Shown one piece after another: positions 16,245 to 24,122 of a stretch of DNA of 27,006 nt; the stretch's first letter is position 1; each line of letters opens with the position of its first letter. Both the position numbers and the translations under genes were made by a program. The notes under the pieces are model-generated. The model saw nothing but the letters and a program-made list of their open reading frames with translations, ran no database searches and was not told the origin of the DNA. Origin of the DNA: JAZQLP01 sp045629205 (GTDB lineage Bacteria; Bacillota; Clostridia; Oscillospirales; UBA644); the NCBI GenBank assembly GCA_045629205.1, contig JAZQQT010000077.1, positions 1-27,006 on the forward strand, given 5' to 3'.

Positions 16245-16634
16245 TTATTCACCGGCTTCCTCTGGGTTGTTGATTTTGAATGATGTTATTTTGTCGTTAC
16301 CGCCTGTAATGAAGACGGTAAATCGTTGTTCGTAGTAACGGGGTTCTTCCTCGGGTTCTTCCGTCGGTCTGGAGATCTTTGTTCCGTCTCTGTCGGTCAA
16401 AAACAAGGTAAACTCTTTGGGGTCCGTTCCCTCGCATGCGCATATTTCGGCTTCTTTTACCTGCGCTTCGATTTCGCGCTGGAAATCGGTGATTTTTGTT
16501 TCCGACTTGGTGTTTGTCATTATTCCCATCGAAAGCGCCGCAGCCGAAAGCGCGGCAACAAGAATGGCGGCAAGTGTTTCCACCAGTGTTTCACCGGCAC
16601 GGTTTCTGATTCTTTTTAATAGTTTTTTCATCAT
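16245..16634 (-). CDS. Prepilin-like minor pilin (GspI/PilV-like)
   Basis: This 129-residue protein starts with a basic leader (MMKKLLKRIRNRAG) followed by ETLVETLAAILVAALS, so the prepilin peptidase site is Gly14 with Glu at both +1 and +5 of the mature form. Glu at +1 is unusual, since Phe or Met is typical. VETLAAILV resembles GspI/PilV-class minor pilins. The remainder is a small domain with a Glu/Pro-rich loop near residues 92-97. It sits between the K-like and J-like prepilin genes. Two adjacent ATGs (16634 and 16631) are possible starts; GGAGCAGAGAA lies upstream. Confidence 0.8.
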   Translation of the reverse strand: MMKKLLKRIRNRAGETLVETLAAILVAALSAAALSMGIMTNTKSETKITDFQREIEAQVKEAEICACEGTDPKEFTLFLTDRDGTKISRPTEEPEEEPRYYEQRFTVFITGGNDKITSFKINNPEEAGE

Positions 16635-16649
16635 ATTTCTCTGCTCCGA

Positions 16650-17513
16650 TTATGTATTCGAACCTTTGACGTATGCGATGATATCCCAGTCGTAATCGAC
16701 CATAATGCTGTCAAAGAAAACGGAATATTTCATATCGCCGTGCATTTCGGTAAATTCATCCCGTAAAAATGTCGGAACTGTCGAAATGGTTCTCGTTTTT
16801 AGCGTCATATAATACGACGTATCTCCGCATACCGTTCCGACCGTAAACGAAAGGTCGAAATTCCGGGTCATTTTAACTTCTATCGACGTTTTATATGATT
16901 CCGGGAAAATGTCGCTTGTGTCACATCCGATATATTCGATGTCTTCTTCTCCGGTTGAGGCAACCTGATACGCCATTTTTGCTATTATCTCTTCGATGAT
17001 ATTAAAATCCGTATCGCCTTCTTCAACGTCAAAGCTGTTAGTTTCGTTATTATACTGATAGGCTTCTTCGCTGATTTTTTCTGTCTTCTCACCGTCTTCT
17101 GTTTCTTTTTCGGTAATTACTTTTTTTACCAGAAAAACGATTTGATCGCTGTTTTCGTATACTTCCTTGTCGTATAGGGATTCATAATACGGTTCAACAA
17201 GCTCTATCTCATTCAGGTCATCGACTTTGTGCTTACCCTCACCGTCCTTTTCCCCGCATTCATGTCTGTATGAAAGATCAAGAACACGCATCTTTATTTT
17301 TGATGCGTCCAGGGTATCTTTCAGCATATTCGCCACCGACAGCGTTGCCATATATGTCTGTTTTTCTTCCCGTATCTTTTCGATACGGTTTGTGTTTGCC
17401 GCAGTCGCGGTAAGGATCACGGCTGTGACCATAAATGCAAGCAAAAAGAACAAAAGAGCGATTATCAGCGATACCCCTCTGTTCGATTTCAGCTTTTTTC
17501 CGATAGTAGTCAT
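16650..17513 (-). CDS. PilX/GspK-like minor pilin lacking Glu5
   Basis: The predicted protein has 287 residues. Its N-terminus carries a basic leader and the sequence RGVSLIIALLFFLLAF, a prepilin-like hydrophobic helix cut after Gly13, but with Ile instead of Glu at +5. Loss of Glu5 is typical of GspK and PilX_N-type minor pilins that start a pilus tip complex. The rest is a soluble domain of about 240 residues with acidic stretches. The start is taken as ATG at 17511-17513 because GGAG lies 6 nt upstream. A TTG four codons earlier is in frame but lies over that site. The function is inferred from N-terminal class and neighbours only. Confidence 0.78.
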   Translation of the reverse strand: MTTIGKKLKSNRGVSLIIALLFFLLAFMVTAVILTATAANTNRIEKIREEKQTYMATLSVANMLKDTLDASKIKMRVLDLSYRHECGEKDGEGKHKVDDLNEIELVEPYYESLYDKEVYENSDQIVFLVKKVITEKETEDGEKTEKISEEAYQYNNETNSFDVEEGDTDFNIIEEIIAKMAYQVASTGEEDIEYIGCDTSDIFPESYKTSIEVKMTRNFDLSFTVGTVCGDTSYYMTLKTRTISTVPTFLRDEFTEMHGDMKYSVFFDSIMVDYDWDIIAYVKGSNT

Positions 17514-17519
17514 GTTTTT

Positions 17520-17523
17520 CTCC
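17520..17523 (-). promoter_or_regulatory. Ribosome binding site deciding the PilX-like start
   Basis: GGAG on the minus strand, 6 nt before the ATG at 17513. The competing in-frame TTG at 17525 overlaps this site. Confidence 0.7.
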
Positions 17524-17562
17524 AATTTTCGGTATTGACCGGTTGTGATAGAATATCACGGT

Positions 17563-17592
17563 ATCCGTGAGCGGTCAAAGCCGCTCCCGGAT
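17563..17592 (-). other. Intercistronic hairpin between the H-like and K-like prepilin genes
   Basis: Positions 17563-17574 pair with 17581-17592 in 11 of 12 positions around a 6-nt loop. There is no T-run on the minus strand, so it is more likely an RNA stability or processing element than a terminator. Confidence 0.55.
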
Positions 17593-17614
17593 AAATATTT
17601 TTGTTTCGGTGCCG

Positions 17615-20467
17615 TTATTCCGCAGTGCTCGGAACATTTCCCCAGTAATATTTCAGACCGGCGTTCCAGCCCTGGAATTTAACGGTCGCGTTTGTGCCGT
17701 TCAGGATGAGCGCGTCTGTGACTGCGGCGTTCCATGCGGACATTGTCTGCGAATGGATACCTTTTCCCATTCCCGTGTCTTCGGGGAAGACATTATTGTA
17801 ATTTGTATCTCTGAGGAAGTAACAGTTTTTAAACAGCTGCTCCGCATAGTCATTTACGGTAAATCCGCCTACAGTAGTGTCGATTGATACTGCTGTCTCG
17901 TTTACTTTTCCGTATGAATAGCAGTTTGTTATATAATAAAACTGATCGTCATCGGGATCTTCATCCTGTGATTGGAATTTGAATCTGATTGTATCATCCG
18001 TTTGGTCTTTGGTTGATTTCCAGCTTATTCTTCCTGCGTCGTCTATCGAGAGGAAAGAGAAGTCTGCCGGGTCGAATTCATTTATTGCATCCCAGAAATG
18101 AACACCGTCAACAGGGTTTAATATTCTTTCTAAAAATTTAGCTATTCTCGGTATCAATTCAAGCAGGTTTGAGTTGTCATTGTGGAAATTAACGATATAA
18201 TAACTGTCGCCGTCGTTGACTATTGCGATTATATTATCATCGGGATTAAAAACGCCGTCATATGCTACCTTGGCTATTTTTGTAAGAAGCCGGGCAGATG
18301 TATAATCGTATGCCATATTGACGAAATTGTGTTTTTTGATATTCCACAAGTTATCTGTATAGTAGGTGGCTGTGCCGTTGCTCTTTGCAATGAAATAGTC
18401 GTATTTTTCACCTTTGGCGGAATCATACGCATAGATATAGTCCTGATTGATCGAGAGCAGTGAAAATACCGAAGTTTTGTTGGTATAATAAAATTCGGTT
18501 CCTGCAGCGGTTGCATCTGTTGTCGTTGTCAGTATTTCAGATGATTCCCAGCGTCCGTTTGGTGTCGAAACATATTGAAGATAATATTTTCCGTTTGATA
18601 TCTGATATTTTCCCGGGGTCAGGGTTTTTACTTTCTCTACGGTATCATCCGCGGATAAAAATCCCATAAAACCGCCTGTTCTTATCTGTCCGGTTACGTC
18701 GGATGTCGTAAAACAGTTGGAGATTTCGGTATTATCGGCAAGTCCCACAAAACCGCCTACATATTCCTGTCCGGTTACCGAACCGGATGAGTAACAGTTG
18801 GTTATCTGGACATTTTTGTCTGTATACCCGAACAGTCCTCCGACCTGTTTCTTACCGTTTACATTTATATTTGCGTAACAGTTTGTGATCGTTGTCTGAG
18901 TATATTCATCTTCTATAAGGATCTGCCCGATGAGACCTCCTACATAATAATTGCCGTTAACTGTTCCTGTATTGTTCTGATCTTCATAATATACGCCGCA
19001 ATTTTTTAAATTGCCTTTTGTCATGATTCCGGCAAGAACACCGACTATATTTTCCGATCCGCTTGATGTGCATACGGGATTTACGATAGTTATTCCCGTT
19101 ATATCGCAGGTGATTTCAAAAAACAGTCCTTTTGTAAGTGAAATGTTTTTGATTTTATGAACACCCGAAGCTGCCGATGCATCTATGGAATAAATATCCG
19201 GATTTAAGATGATGGGAGAAATACTCGTAAAAACGCCGGCGTCTATTGCTGTTCTGGTGGGACTGATTGCGGAAAGCTCCGTAACCGCAGACAGTCCGTC
19301 GGGAATAACATTACTCCAAGTGGACTGTTCGCCGTCGATATCCATGGACTGTGTAACGGATATAAGTCTGTCGGCATAGGCAGTATCTCCGACGGTTTTA
19401 ATCTTTGCCAGATTTTTGAGATGACGGATGTTCCATATCGTAATATCCGTTGTGGTTGAAGCTATGATTATATCTGTTTTTGTTCCGAAAAGGCTGTTGA
19501 AGCTTGCCGATGCGGGAGTCGATACGATGAGCGTGTCATTGTCTTCGTATTTCAACGAAACCGTGACCTTCATATTATCGCCTTCGCAAAGGTAGTTTGA
19601 TGTGGGCGCTTCCGGTTTTTTCAGATAATCCAATTTGCCGAGAACGGAGTCTTCAATGGTGTCAAGAATAAAATACAGTTCAAGATCGTCACTGTCGTCA
19701 GAGCCTCTTTTGTATTCGCTGATTTTTGCTGACGATGTTATATTCAGGACATTTTTTCTGCCGTGTTCGTCTTCGAATGTTAATGTAATATACAGCTTGT
19801 CAAGATCAAAATCGGTTATTCCGTTTATATTGTGTATATTGCGCTGAATGACAGACAGATAAAGGTCGTTTCCGTTGATTACTTTTACTTCCGGGTTAAA
19901 TGCTGTTGCCCCGCTGATTGCGGATGAGTTGTTTGCGTCGGTAGAATCGTAATAACCTATAAGATCACTTTCCGCCAATGCTTTTTTGTCATTTCTGCTT
20001 AAATGATTCAAAGCCTCGCCGATACCGTTGCCTTCCGTGATACTGTCTAAGTATTCACCGAGGTCAGCGTTTTTTGCCCAATACAATACACCGATAATAT
20101 CTCCCGAAAGAGGGTTAAGTTCAACGATGTAGTCGCCTTTTACATTTGAGAAAATACTGTCGGATAAAAGATACTGTCTGAGAGCGTCATCGCCTGTCGA
20201 CTGATAGTAATGATTCGAAATGATCTGCTTTTCGGACCCTATATTATTCAATATGTCATTAAGCTGACCGTCGGCCTTCATCGATGTAAGTCTGTTTTGG
20301 GCTGCGACAAAAAGCTCTTTTGCGGTCGAGTTTGCTTCCAGAACATCCATGCTGTGTTTTGCCTGAATGATGCCCGGTATGGAAATACCGCAAAGAATTG
20401 CTATAACGCCGACAACGACCAGCGTTTCAATCAACGTAAAACCGATTTTATTTATTAACCGTTTCAT
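17615..20467 (-). CDS. Giant prepilin-like protein with GLUG repeats (H-like minor pilin)
   Basis: The protein has 950 residues. MKRLINKIG is a prepilin leader, followed by FTLIETLVVVGVIAIL with Glu at +5 and a Pro near +22, resembling GspH/FimT-class minor pilins. Residues 40-340 are a pilin-like and beta-rich region. About 340-480 is a beta-rich segment. Residues 508-603 contain three to four GLUG-type repeats of roughly 30 residues (YYVGGLIGQ, KQVGGLFGY, EYVGGFVGL, IRTGGFMGF, alternating with ITNCYSSG-like strands). The strand motif returns near 880 (ITNCYSYG). GLUG repeats form beta-solenoids in bacterial adhesins and IgA-binding proteins, so a surface-binding role at the pilus tip is plausible. 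The gene lies 50 nt after pilO. Confidence 0.85.
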   Translation of the reverse strand: MKRLINKIGFTLIETLVVVGVIAILCGISIPGIIQAKHSMDVLEANSTAKELFVAAQNRLTSMKADGQLNDILNNIGSEKQIISNHYYQSTGDDALRQYLLSDSIFSNVKGDYIVELNPLSGDIIGVLYWAKNADLGEYLDSITEGNGIGEALNHLSRNDKKALAESDLIGYYDSTDANNSSAISGATAFNPEVKVINGNDLYLSVIQRNIHNINGITDFDLDKLYITLTFEDEHGRKNVLNITSSAKISEYKRGSDDSDDLELYFILDTIEDSVLGKLDYLKKPEAPTSNYLCEGDNMKVTVSLKYEDNDTLIVSTPASASFNSLFGTKTDIIIASTTTDITIWNIRHLKNLAKIKTVGDTAYADRLISVTQSMDIDGEQSTWSNVIPDGLSAVTELSAISPTRTAIDAGVFTSISPIILNPDIYSIDASAASGVHKIKNISLTKGLFFEITCDITGITIVNPVCTSSGSENIVGVLAGIMTKGNLKNCGVYYEDQNNTGTVNGNYYVGGLIGQILIEDEYTQTTITNCYANINVNGKKQVGGLFGYTDKNVQITNCYSSGSVTGQEYVGGFVGLADNTEISNCFTTSDVTGQIRTGGFMGFLSADDTVEKVKTLTPGKYQISNGKYYLQYVSTPNGRWESSEILTTTTDATAAGTEFYYTNKTSVFSLLSINQDYIYAYDSAKGEKYDYFIAKSNGTATYYTDNLWNIKKHNFVNMAYDYTSARLLTKIAKVAYDGVFNPDDNIIAIVNDGDSYYIVNFHNDNSNLLELIPRIAKFLERILNPVDGVHFWDAINEFDPADFSFLSIDDAGRISWKSTKDQTDDTIRFKFQSQDEDPDDDQFYYITNCYSYGKVNETAVSIDTTVGGFTVNDYAEQLFKNCYFLRDTNYNNVFPEDTGMGKGIHSQTMSAWNAAVTDALILNGTNATVKFQGWNAGLKYYWGNVPSTAE

Positions 20468-20517
20468 TGAAACTCCTTAAAAATGTGAAAAGTGAAAAGC
20501 ATTATGATCCGCGGATA

Positions 20518-21147
20518 TTATTCCGCGGATATGTTTTTGCTTTCAAAGAATGTGATTGATGCGGAAACGTTTATGTTCGTGATCTGTGGCTCAACGGGTT
20601 CAATGGGTTCAATGGGGTCAACGGGTTCAACCGGTTCTTCGTTGACTTGAGCTGCCAGACCGCTGCCGTTTGAATTGATGTTGAGTGTGTTGATGATGCA
20701 TCTCCAATGGTTGTTTTCGAGAGCGAGTATTATTTCTTTTGCTTTATCGTATGAATCGCAGATAAAGTTTACGTTTACTCTTCTTCTGACCATGCCGTCC
20801 TTTGCTTCGGATGTGGAGAATGAAAGGCTGTATTGTGATGTTACCGAAAGAATGTTATTCAACTGGTTCATAACGTTCTCTTTGTTGTCAAAAGGAGCGA
20901 TAACGCTTATTTCGGATGCGTCCTTGCTTTCAAAAAGCTCATTGAGCTCATCCTGCATCTTGTTCATTTTTGCGATTTTGGATACAGAAACATCTATGTT
21001 GCTCTGAACGTCCTGTGTCTGTGTCTTGATTGAAGCAATTTCCTCTGTGGTGGGCTTATAGAACACGAAATACCAAAGCGCGGCTATAAGAAGAAGCAGC
21101 AGAAAAATAATCGATATGGTTTCTGTCGTTGAGGTTTTGCGTTTCAT
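20518..21147 (-). CDS. pilO: PilO-like inner-membrane alignment protein
   Basis: The protein has 209 residues, with one N-terminal transmembrane helix (about 11-29), a coiled-coil stretch (about 37-72) and a ferredoxin-like alpha/beta domain, the layout of PilO. PilO pairs with PilN and links the cytoplasmic PilM ring to the pilus assembly platform. An unusual Pro/Glu-rich linker of five three-residue units (PVE, PVD, PIE, PIE, PVE) at about residues 171-186 precedes the final beta strand. The start ATG follows AGGAGG. The stop of pilN is one base upstream of the pilO start. Sequence conservation in this family is low, so the call rests on layout and position. Confidence 0.8.
   Translation of the reverse strand: MKRKTSTTETISIIFLLLLLIAALWYFVFYKPTTEEIASIKTQTQDVQSNIDVSVSKIAKMNKMQDELNELFESKDASEISVIAPFDNKENVMNQLNNILSVTSQYSLSFSTSEAKDGMVRRRVNVNFICDSYDKAKEIILALENNHWRCIINTLNINSNGSGLAAQVNEEPVEPVDPIEPIEPVEPQITNINVSASITFFESKNISAE
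20588..20638. repeat. In-frame 9-nt tandem repeat in pilO
   Basis: Five units of the type GGTTCAATG / GGTTCAACG (plus-strand reading) encode the Pro-Val/Ile-Glu/Asp linker. Copy-number change in threes of codons would keep the frame. Confidence 0.8.
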
Positions 21148-21148
21148 A

Positions 21149-21727
21149 TTATTTTGCCTCCTTTGCGAATACGACCTGCATTGCTATTGATGCGGTAAGT
21201 CCTTCGTCTTTTGCCGTAACGGAAGAAACGTTTGCGCTCTGAACGTTCGGCTGTGCTGTTAAGATATTAACTATTTCTCTTGCCTGATCAAGAGTGATGC
21301 CTCTGATGTTGAAGCTTACGGTGTTTGCGTTTATGCTGTAATTTTCAACCGTGCAGTTGGGAATAATAAATTCCTGGATCGTGTTGAATATACTGTTTTT
21401 GAGTGTCTGGTTTGCTTCTGCATCTGTCAGCCATCCGTAGCTGTATCTGCCGTATTGCGCCGAAACGTTGTCGTATTCGGTAAGCTTTGAGGCGTAAACC
21501 GCAAGCTGCTGCTGTTTTTCCGCAAGCGCGGACTGTGCTTCTGTTTTTTTATCCAATACATCCAGTATTCCGAATTTTAATCCGACAATTGCGATTGCGA
21601 TAAGAACGATTGCGATGATTACTATTTTTATAGGATTGACACCCGGGTCGCGATATACCAGGTTCATCGTTTTCTTAGAAAGAACGGCGGTGGAGATTGC
21701 CGCGCTTTTTTTCTGATTGTTAGCCAT
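21149..21727 (-). CDS. pilN: PilN-like fimbrial assembly protein
   Basis: This 192-residue bitopic protein has a cytoplasmic N-terminus with MNLVYRDPG (21-29), which resembles the PilN peptide that docks into PilM, one transmembrane helix (about 33-54), a short coiled coil (about 58-82) and a ferredoxin-like domain. ATG at 21727 is chosen because AGGAGG lies 8 nt upstream. A longer reading frame to 21763 would overlap pilM by 23 nt and has no such site. It lies between pilM and pilO, as in most type IVa pilus operons. Confidence 0.83.
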   Translation of the reverse strand: MANNQKKSAAISTAVLSKKTMNLVYRDPGVNPIKIVIIAIVLIAIAIVGLKFGILDVLDKKTEAQSALAEKQQQLAVYASKLTEYDNVSAQYGRYSYGWLTDAEANQTLKNSIFNTIQEFIIPNCTVENYSINANTVSFNIRGITLDQAREIVNILTAQPNVQSANVSSVTAKDEGLTASIAMQVVFAKEAK

Positions 21728-21735
21728 TTGGGTTT

Positions 21736-21741
21736 CCTCCT
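21736..21741 (-). promoter_or_regulatory. Ribosome binding site deciding the pilN start
   Basis: A full AGGAGG on the minus strand, 8 nt before the ATG at 21727. It overlaps the first base of the pilM stop codon. Confidence 0.8.
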
Positions 21742-22736
21742 CAGTCTTTGATTGCGGCTGCAACTGCTATTGCGCAGCTGTTTTCGAGTTCGGTCGTATT
21801 ATCTTCGGAATCCTTGAAAAGCTTTGTGATTCTGTGAGGCTCAAGTTCTGTGGATTTTACGATACGGGTTCTGAGCAATTCGATTGCTGCGAGACCGCCG
21901 CAGAAATATATGTCGTGCAGATCTCTGCTCTGTGTGGAATATGCATAGAAATTTGTAACCTTCATAACTTCAATGGCAATCTGATTATAAATGTCGATAC
22001 ATTCATCGGATGCGAGACAGTTGTTGAAGTTTGAAGTCTTGTATGTTTTTGCGGTATGTTCGTCAACATTGAACATTTTTGCGATTGTCTGGTCAAGCTG
22101 GAATCCGCCTACGTCAACGGTCTTGCCCATTACGAAGTTGCCGTTTTTGAAAACGCTGATATTCGTGCCTGAATATCCGAGGTCAACGATCGCGATCTCT
22201 TTCTGAACCTGTGTTTTTGCGATAAGCTTCTGCCATGCGATCTGATAGGGGATTGCGGTCTTGATTTTTATTCCTGCTTTTCCGAAAGCATTGATAAATA
22301 CATTGAGTGATTTTCTGTTAACGGCTGCGGCAAAAATGTCGAGCGTTCCCTGAGCGTTATCTTCGCTTTCGTTTAATCCGGTAACGATGTAATCATAGTC
22401 GTATGTTGTCTTTGCAGATTCCGCTCCGATATAATCCTTGAATTCGTAAGGAATATTCAGCTTGATCTGATCGGGCGCCATAAAAGGCATCTGAATCGGC
22501 TTTGTGATAACGAGTTGACCGGGGACGATGAGGGTTGCGTTTCCTTTGGGAAGATTGTTCTTTTTGCGGATTTCTTTTACGAAGTCAATAAGCGCTGCGG
22601 GAACGGTTACCTGTCCTTCGCGTATCATGTTGTTGGGTAATTGCTCACAGACAAGTTTTTTCACCTTGTCGTTCTCGAGGACGGCGATTTTAATGGAATT
22701 ATCGCCGATTTCGATTCCTATGTTTGTTCTTGACAT
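21741..22736 (-). CDS. pilM: PilM, actin-like cytoplasmic pilus assembly protein
   Basis: The 331-residue protein has the actin-like ATPase fold of PilM: phosphate-1 loop GIEIGDNSIKIAVLE (7-21), phosphate-2 loop VDLGYSGTNISVF (184-196) and FCGGLAAI (278-285) in the adenosine region. PilM forms a cytoplasmic ring that binds the PilN N-terminus and signals between the motor and the membrane complex. It starts at ATG behind GGAAGGAG. A 78-nt gap separates it from pilD; this gap is A+T-rich and includes CCGCATTTGCGG, so an additional promoter is possible but not demonstrated. Confidence 0.92.
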   Translation of the reverse strand: MSRTNIGIEIGDNSIKIAVLENDKVKKLVCEQLPNNMIREGQVTVPAALIDFVKEIRKKNNLPKGNATLIVPGQLVITKPIQMPFMAPDQIKLNIPYEFKDYIGAESAKTTYDYDYIVTGLNESEDNAQGTLDIFAAAVNRKSLNVFINAFGKAGIKIKTAIPYQIAWQKLIAKTQVQKEIAIVDLGYSGTNISVFKNGNFVMGKTVDVGGFQLDQTIAKMFNVDEHTAKTYKTSNFNNCLASDECIDIYNQIAIEVMKVTNFYAYSTQSRDLHDIYFCGGLAAIELLRTRIVKSTELEPHRITKLFKDSEDNTTELENSCAIAVAAAIKD

Positions 22737-22814
22737 GTATTTGCTCCTTCCAGAGGCGAATTTAATATTTTTATGACCGCATTTGCGGATTGCTTATTAT
22801 ATAATTGAATATAA

Positions 22815-23630
22815 TTAAAAAGAGAACAGCGATAAATATGCGTTTAAAATTGTTTCACCGAAAATGATCGTAATGAATGTTGCTGCAGAAATTGCCGGCC
22901 CGAACGGAAATTCTTTTCCTTTTCCCTTTTTCATGGCTATTGCAAAGACAAGCCCGATTATGCAGGCAAATATCAGCAAAAGCAGGATCTGGGGAAGGGT
23001 TATCCACAATCCCGCCATTCCGAGAAACTTGATATCTCCTCCGCCCATGCTTTCCCTTTTGAGGACCTTATCCATAAACAGGGACAGAAGCAATACTCCT
23101 CCGCCCATTATTATTCCGGGCAGGATGCAGGAACCGAGAGCTTTCAGACAACCGGGAAAACCGTCTGTGATTGCCGATTTGATTCCTACATACAGGATTC
23201 TGACGATTGCGGGGATTATTATGAATCTGTCGGGTATTTCGAAGGTGTCGAGATCGACGACCGATAACGCAAGCAGGCAGGCGACAAGAATCGCCGCGGT
23301 GAGTGACATGACGGTAATATCGAATTTGAGTATTACCGCAACGAAACACAATCCGGTAATTACTTCCGTTATGGGATATCTTGCGCTTATCTTCTTTTTG
23401 CAGTAACGGCATTTTCCGCCGAGAAACACCCAGCTGAAAATCGGTATCAGGTCAAAAAGCGAAAGCGTGTGCCCGCATTCCGGACATGCGCTGCGGGATC
23501 TGCCCGACCATTTTTTCTTGGTTACGATACGGTAGGCGAGACAGTTCATTCCGCTGCCCACGCACGCGCCGAGCAGAAATACGATAATGACAAGATAGAT
23601 TGTCTGCAATGTGTCAAAGTATTGGATCAT
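22815..23630 (-). CDS. pilD: Prepilin peptidase / N-methyltransferase
   Basis: The enzyme cleaves prepilins after the leader Gly and, in bifunctional members, methylates the new N-terminus. The 271-residue protein has about seven membrane helices. Cytoplasmic loop one carries two CxxC pairs (C49/C52 in CPECGH and C74/C77 in CRYC) as in methylating members. The aspartyl protease residues are D126 in VDLDTFEIPD and D199 in MGGGDIK. FPFGP (241-245) is a further family motif. It lies 7 nt after the pilin gene, and its only binding site is a weak AAGAAA, so it may depend on translation of the pilin message. It would process all five prepilins of this operon. Confidence 0.95.
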   Translation of the reverse strand: MIQYFDTLQTIYLVIIVFLLGACVGSGMNCLAYRIVTKKKWSGRSRSACPECGHTLSLFDLIPIFSWVFLGGKCRYCKKKISARYPITEVITGLCFVAVILKFDITVMSLTAAILVACLLALSVVDLDTFEIPDRFIIIPAIVRILYVGIKSAITDGFPGCLKALGSCILPGIIMGGGVLLLSLFMDKVLKRESMGGGDIKFLGMAGLWITLPQILLLLIFACIIGLVFAIAMKKGKGKEFPFGPAISAATFITIIFGETILNAYLSLFSF

Positions 23631-23637
23631 ATATTTC

Positions 23638-24075
23638 TTATTCGTTTACCGGAATGGGCTCAAAGCCGTTAACCAGATCGCCTTCTTTCGACAATGGTTC
23701 GGCATTGCCATTTTCGATAAATTCCGAAAAATAGTTCAGGTTGTAGTAATTATCGCCTACAACAAAAAATATATCGTATACTGCCGGGTATTTATATCCA
23801 AGCACGACTTTGGCATCGGGATACATTTTTGATTTGATATTCTGCGATCTGATCATTGCTTTTACCGCTTCAATATCGTCGATGATAAATCCGGCGTTTG
23901 CTTCACCGAGCACGGACCGGAGGTTTGCTGCGTCTGCGGCGGCACTTGCTTTTTTTGTAGCGCCGACTGCCGTCGGAACGATTATTGCAACGAGAACGGC
24001 GATAATAGCAATTACCACCAGCATCTCGACAAGTGTAAATCCTTTATTTTTATTATACATTAATAAATAACTCAT
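23638..24075 (-). CDS. Type IV pilin (probable major pilin)
   Basis: The protein has 145 residues, or 140 if started at the second ATG (24060). The mature N-terminus is FTLVEMLVVIAIIAVLVAII with Glu at +5, cut after Gly. The start at 24060 gives a 7-residue leader MYNKNKG, the usual length, and that at 24075 a 12-residue one. Neither has a clear binding site. The C-terminal domain of about 100 residues has no Cys pair, as is common in clostridial pilins. It is the shortest simple pilin in the operon and lies between pilC and pilD, so it is the best candidate for the main fibre subunit. Confidence 0.88.
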   Translation of the reverse strand: MSYLLMYNKNKGFTLVEMLVVIAIIAVLVAIIVPTAVGATKKASAAADAANLRSVLGEANAGFIIDDIEAVKAMIRSQNIKSKMYPDAKVVLGYKYPAVYDIFFVVGDNYYNLNYFSEFIENGNAEPLSKEGDLVNGFEPIPVNE

Positions 24076-24086
24076 TTCTCAGGTTT

Positions 24087-24102
24087 ACCGACAACCGTCG
24101 GT
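24087..24102. other. Small hairpin between pilC and the pilin gene
   Basis: ACCGAC (24087-24092) pairs with GTCGGT (24097-24102) around a 4-nt loop, 12 nt upstream of the first pilin ATG. On the plus strand it is followed after a few bases by a T-run; on the transcribed minus strand it has no T-run downstream. Confidence 0.45.
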
Positions 24103-24122
24103 GTGAATTTTTTTTTGCTCCG

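Noticed and set aside
21728..21763. A longer pilN starting at 21763 inside pilM.
   Set aside because: The ATG at 21727 has a full AGGAGG at good distance; the longer form has none.
22737..22814. A promoter for pilM in the pilD-pilM gap (TATAAT-like on the minus strand).
   Set aside because: A -10-like box exists in the A+T-rich gap, but I found no -35 box at a fitting distance.
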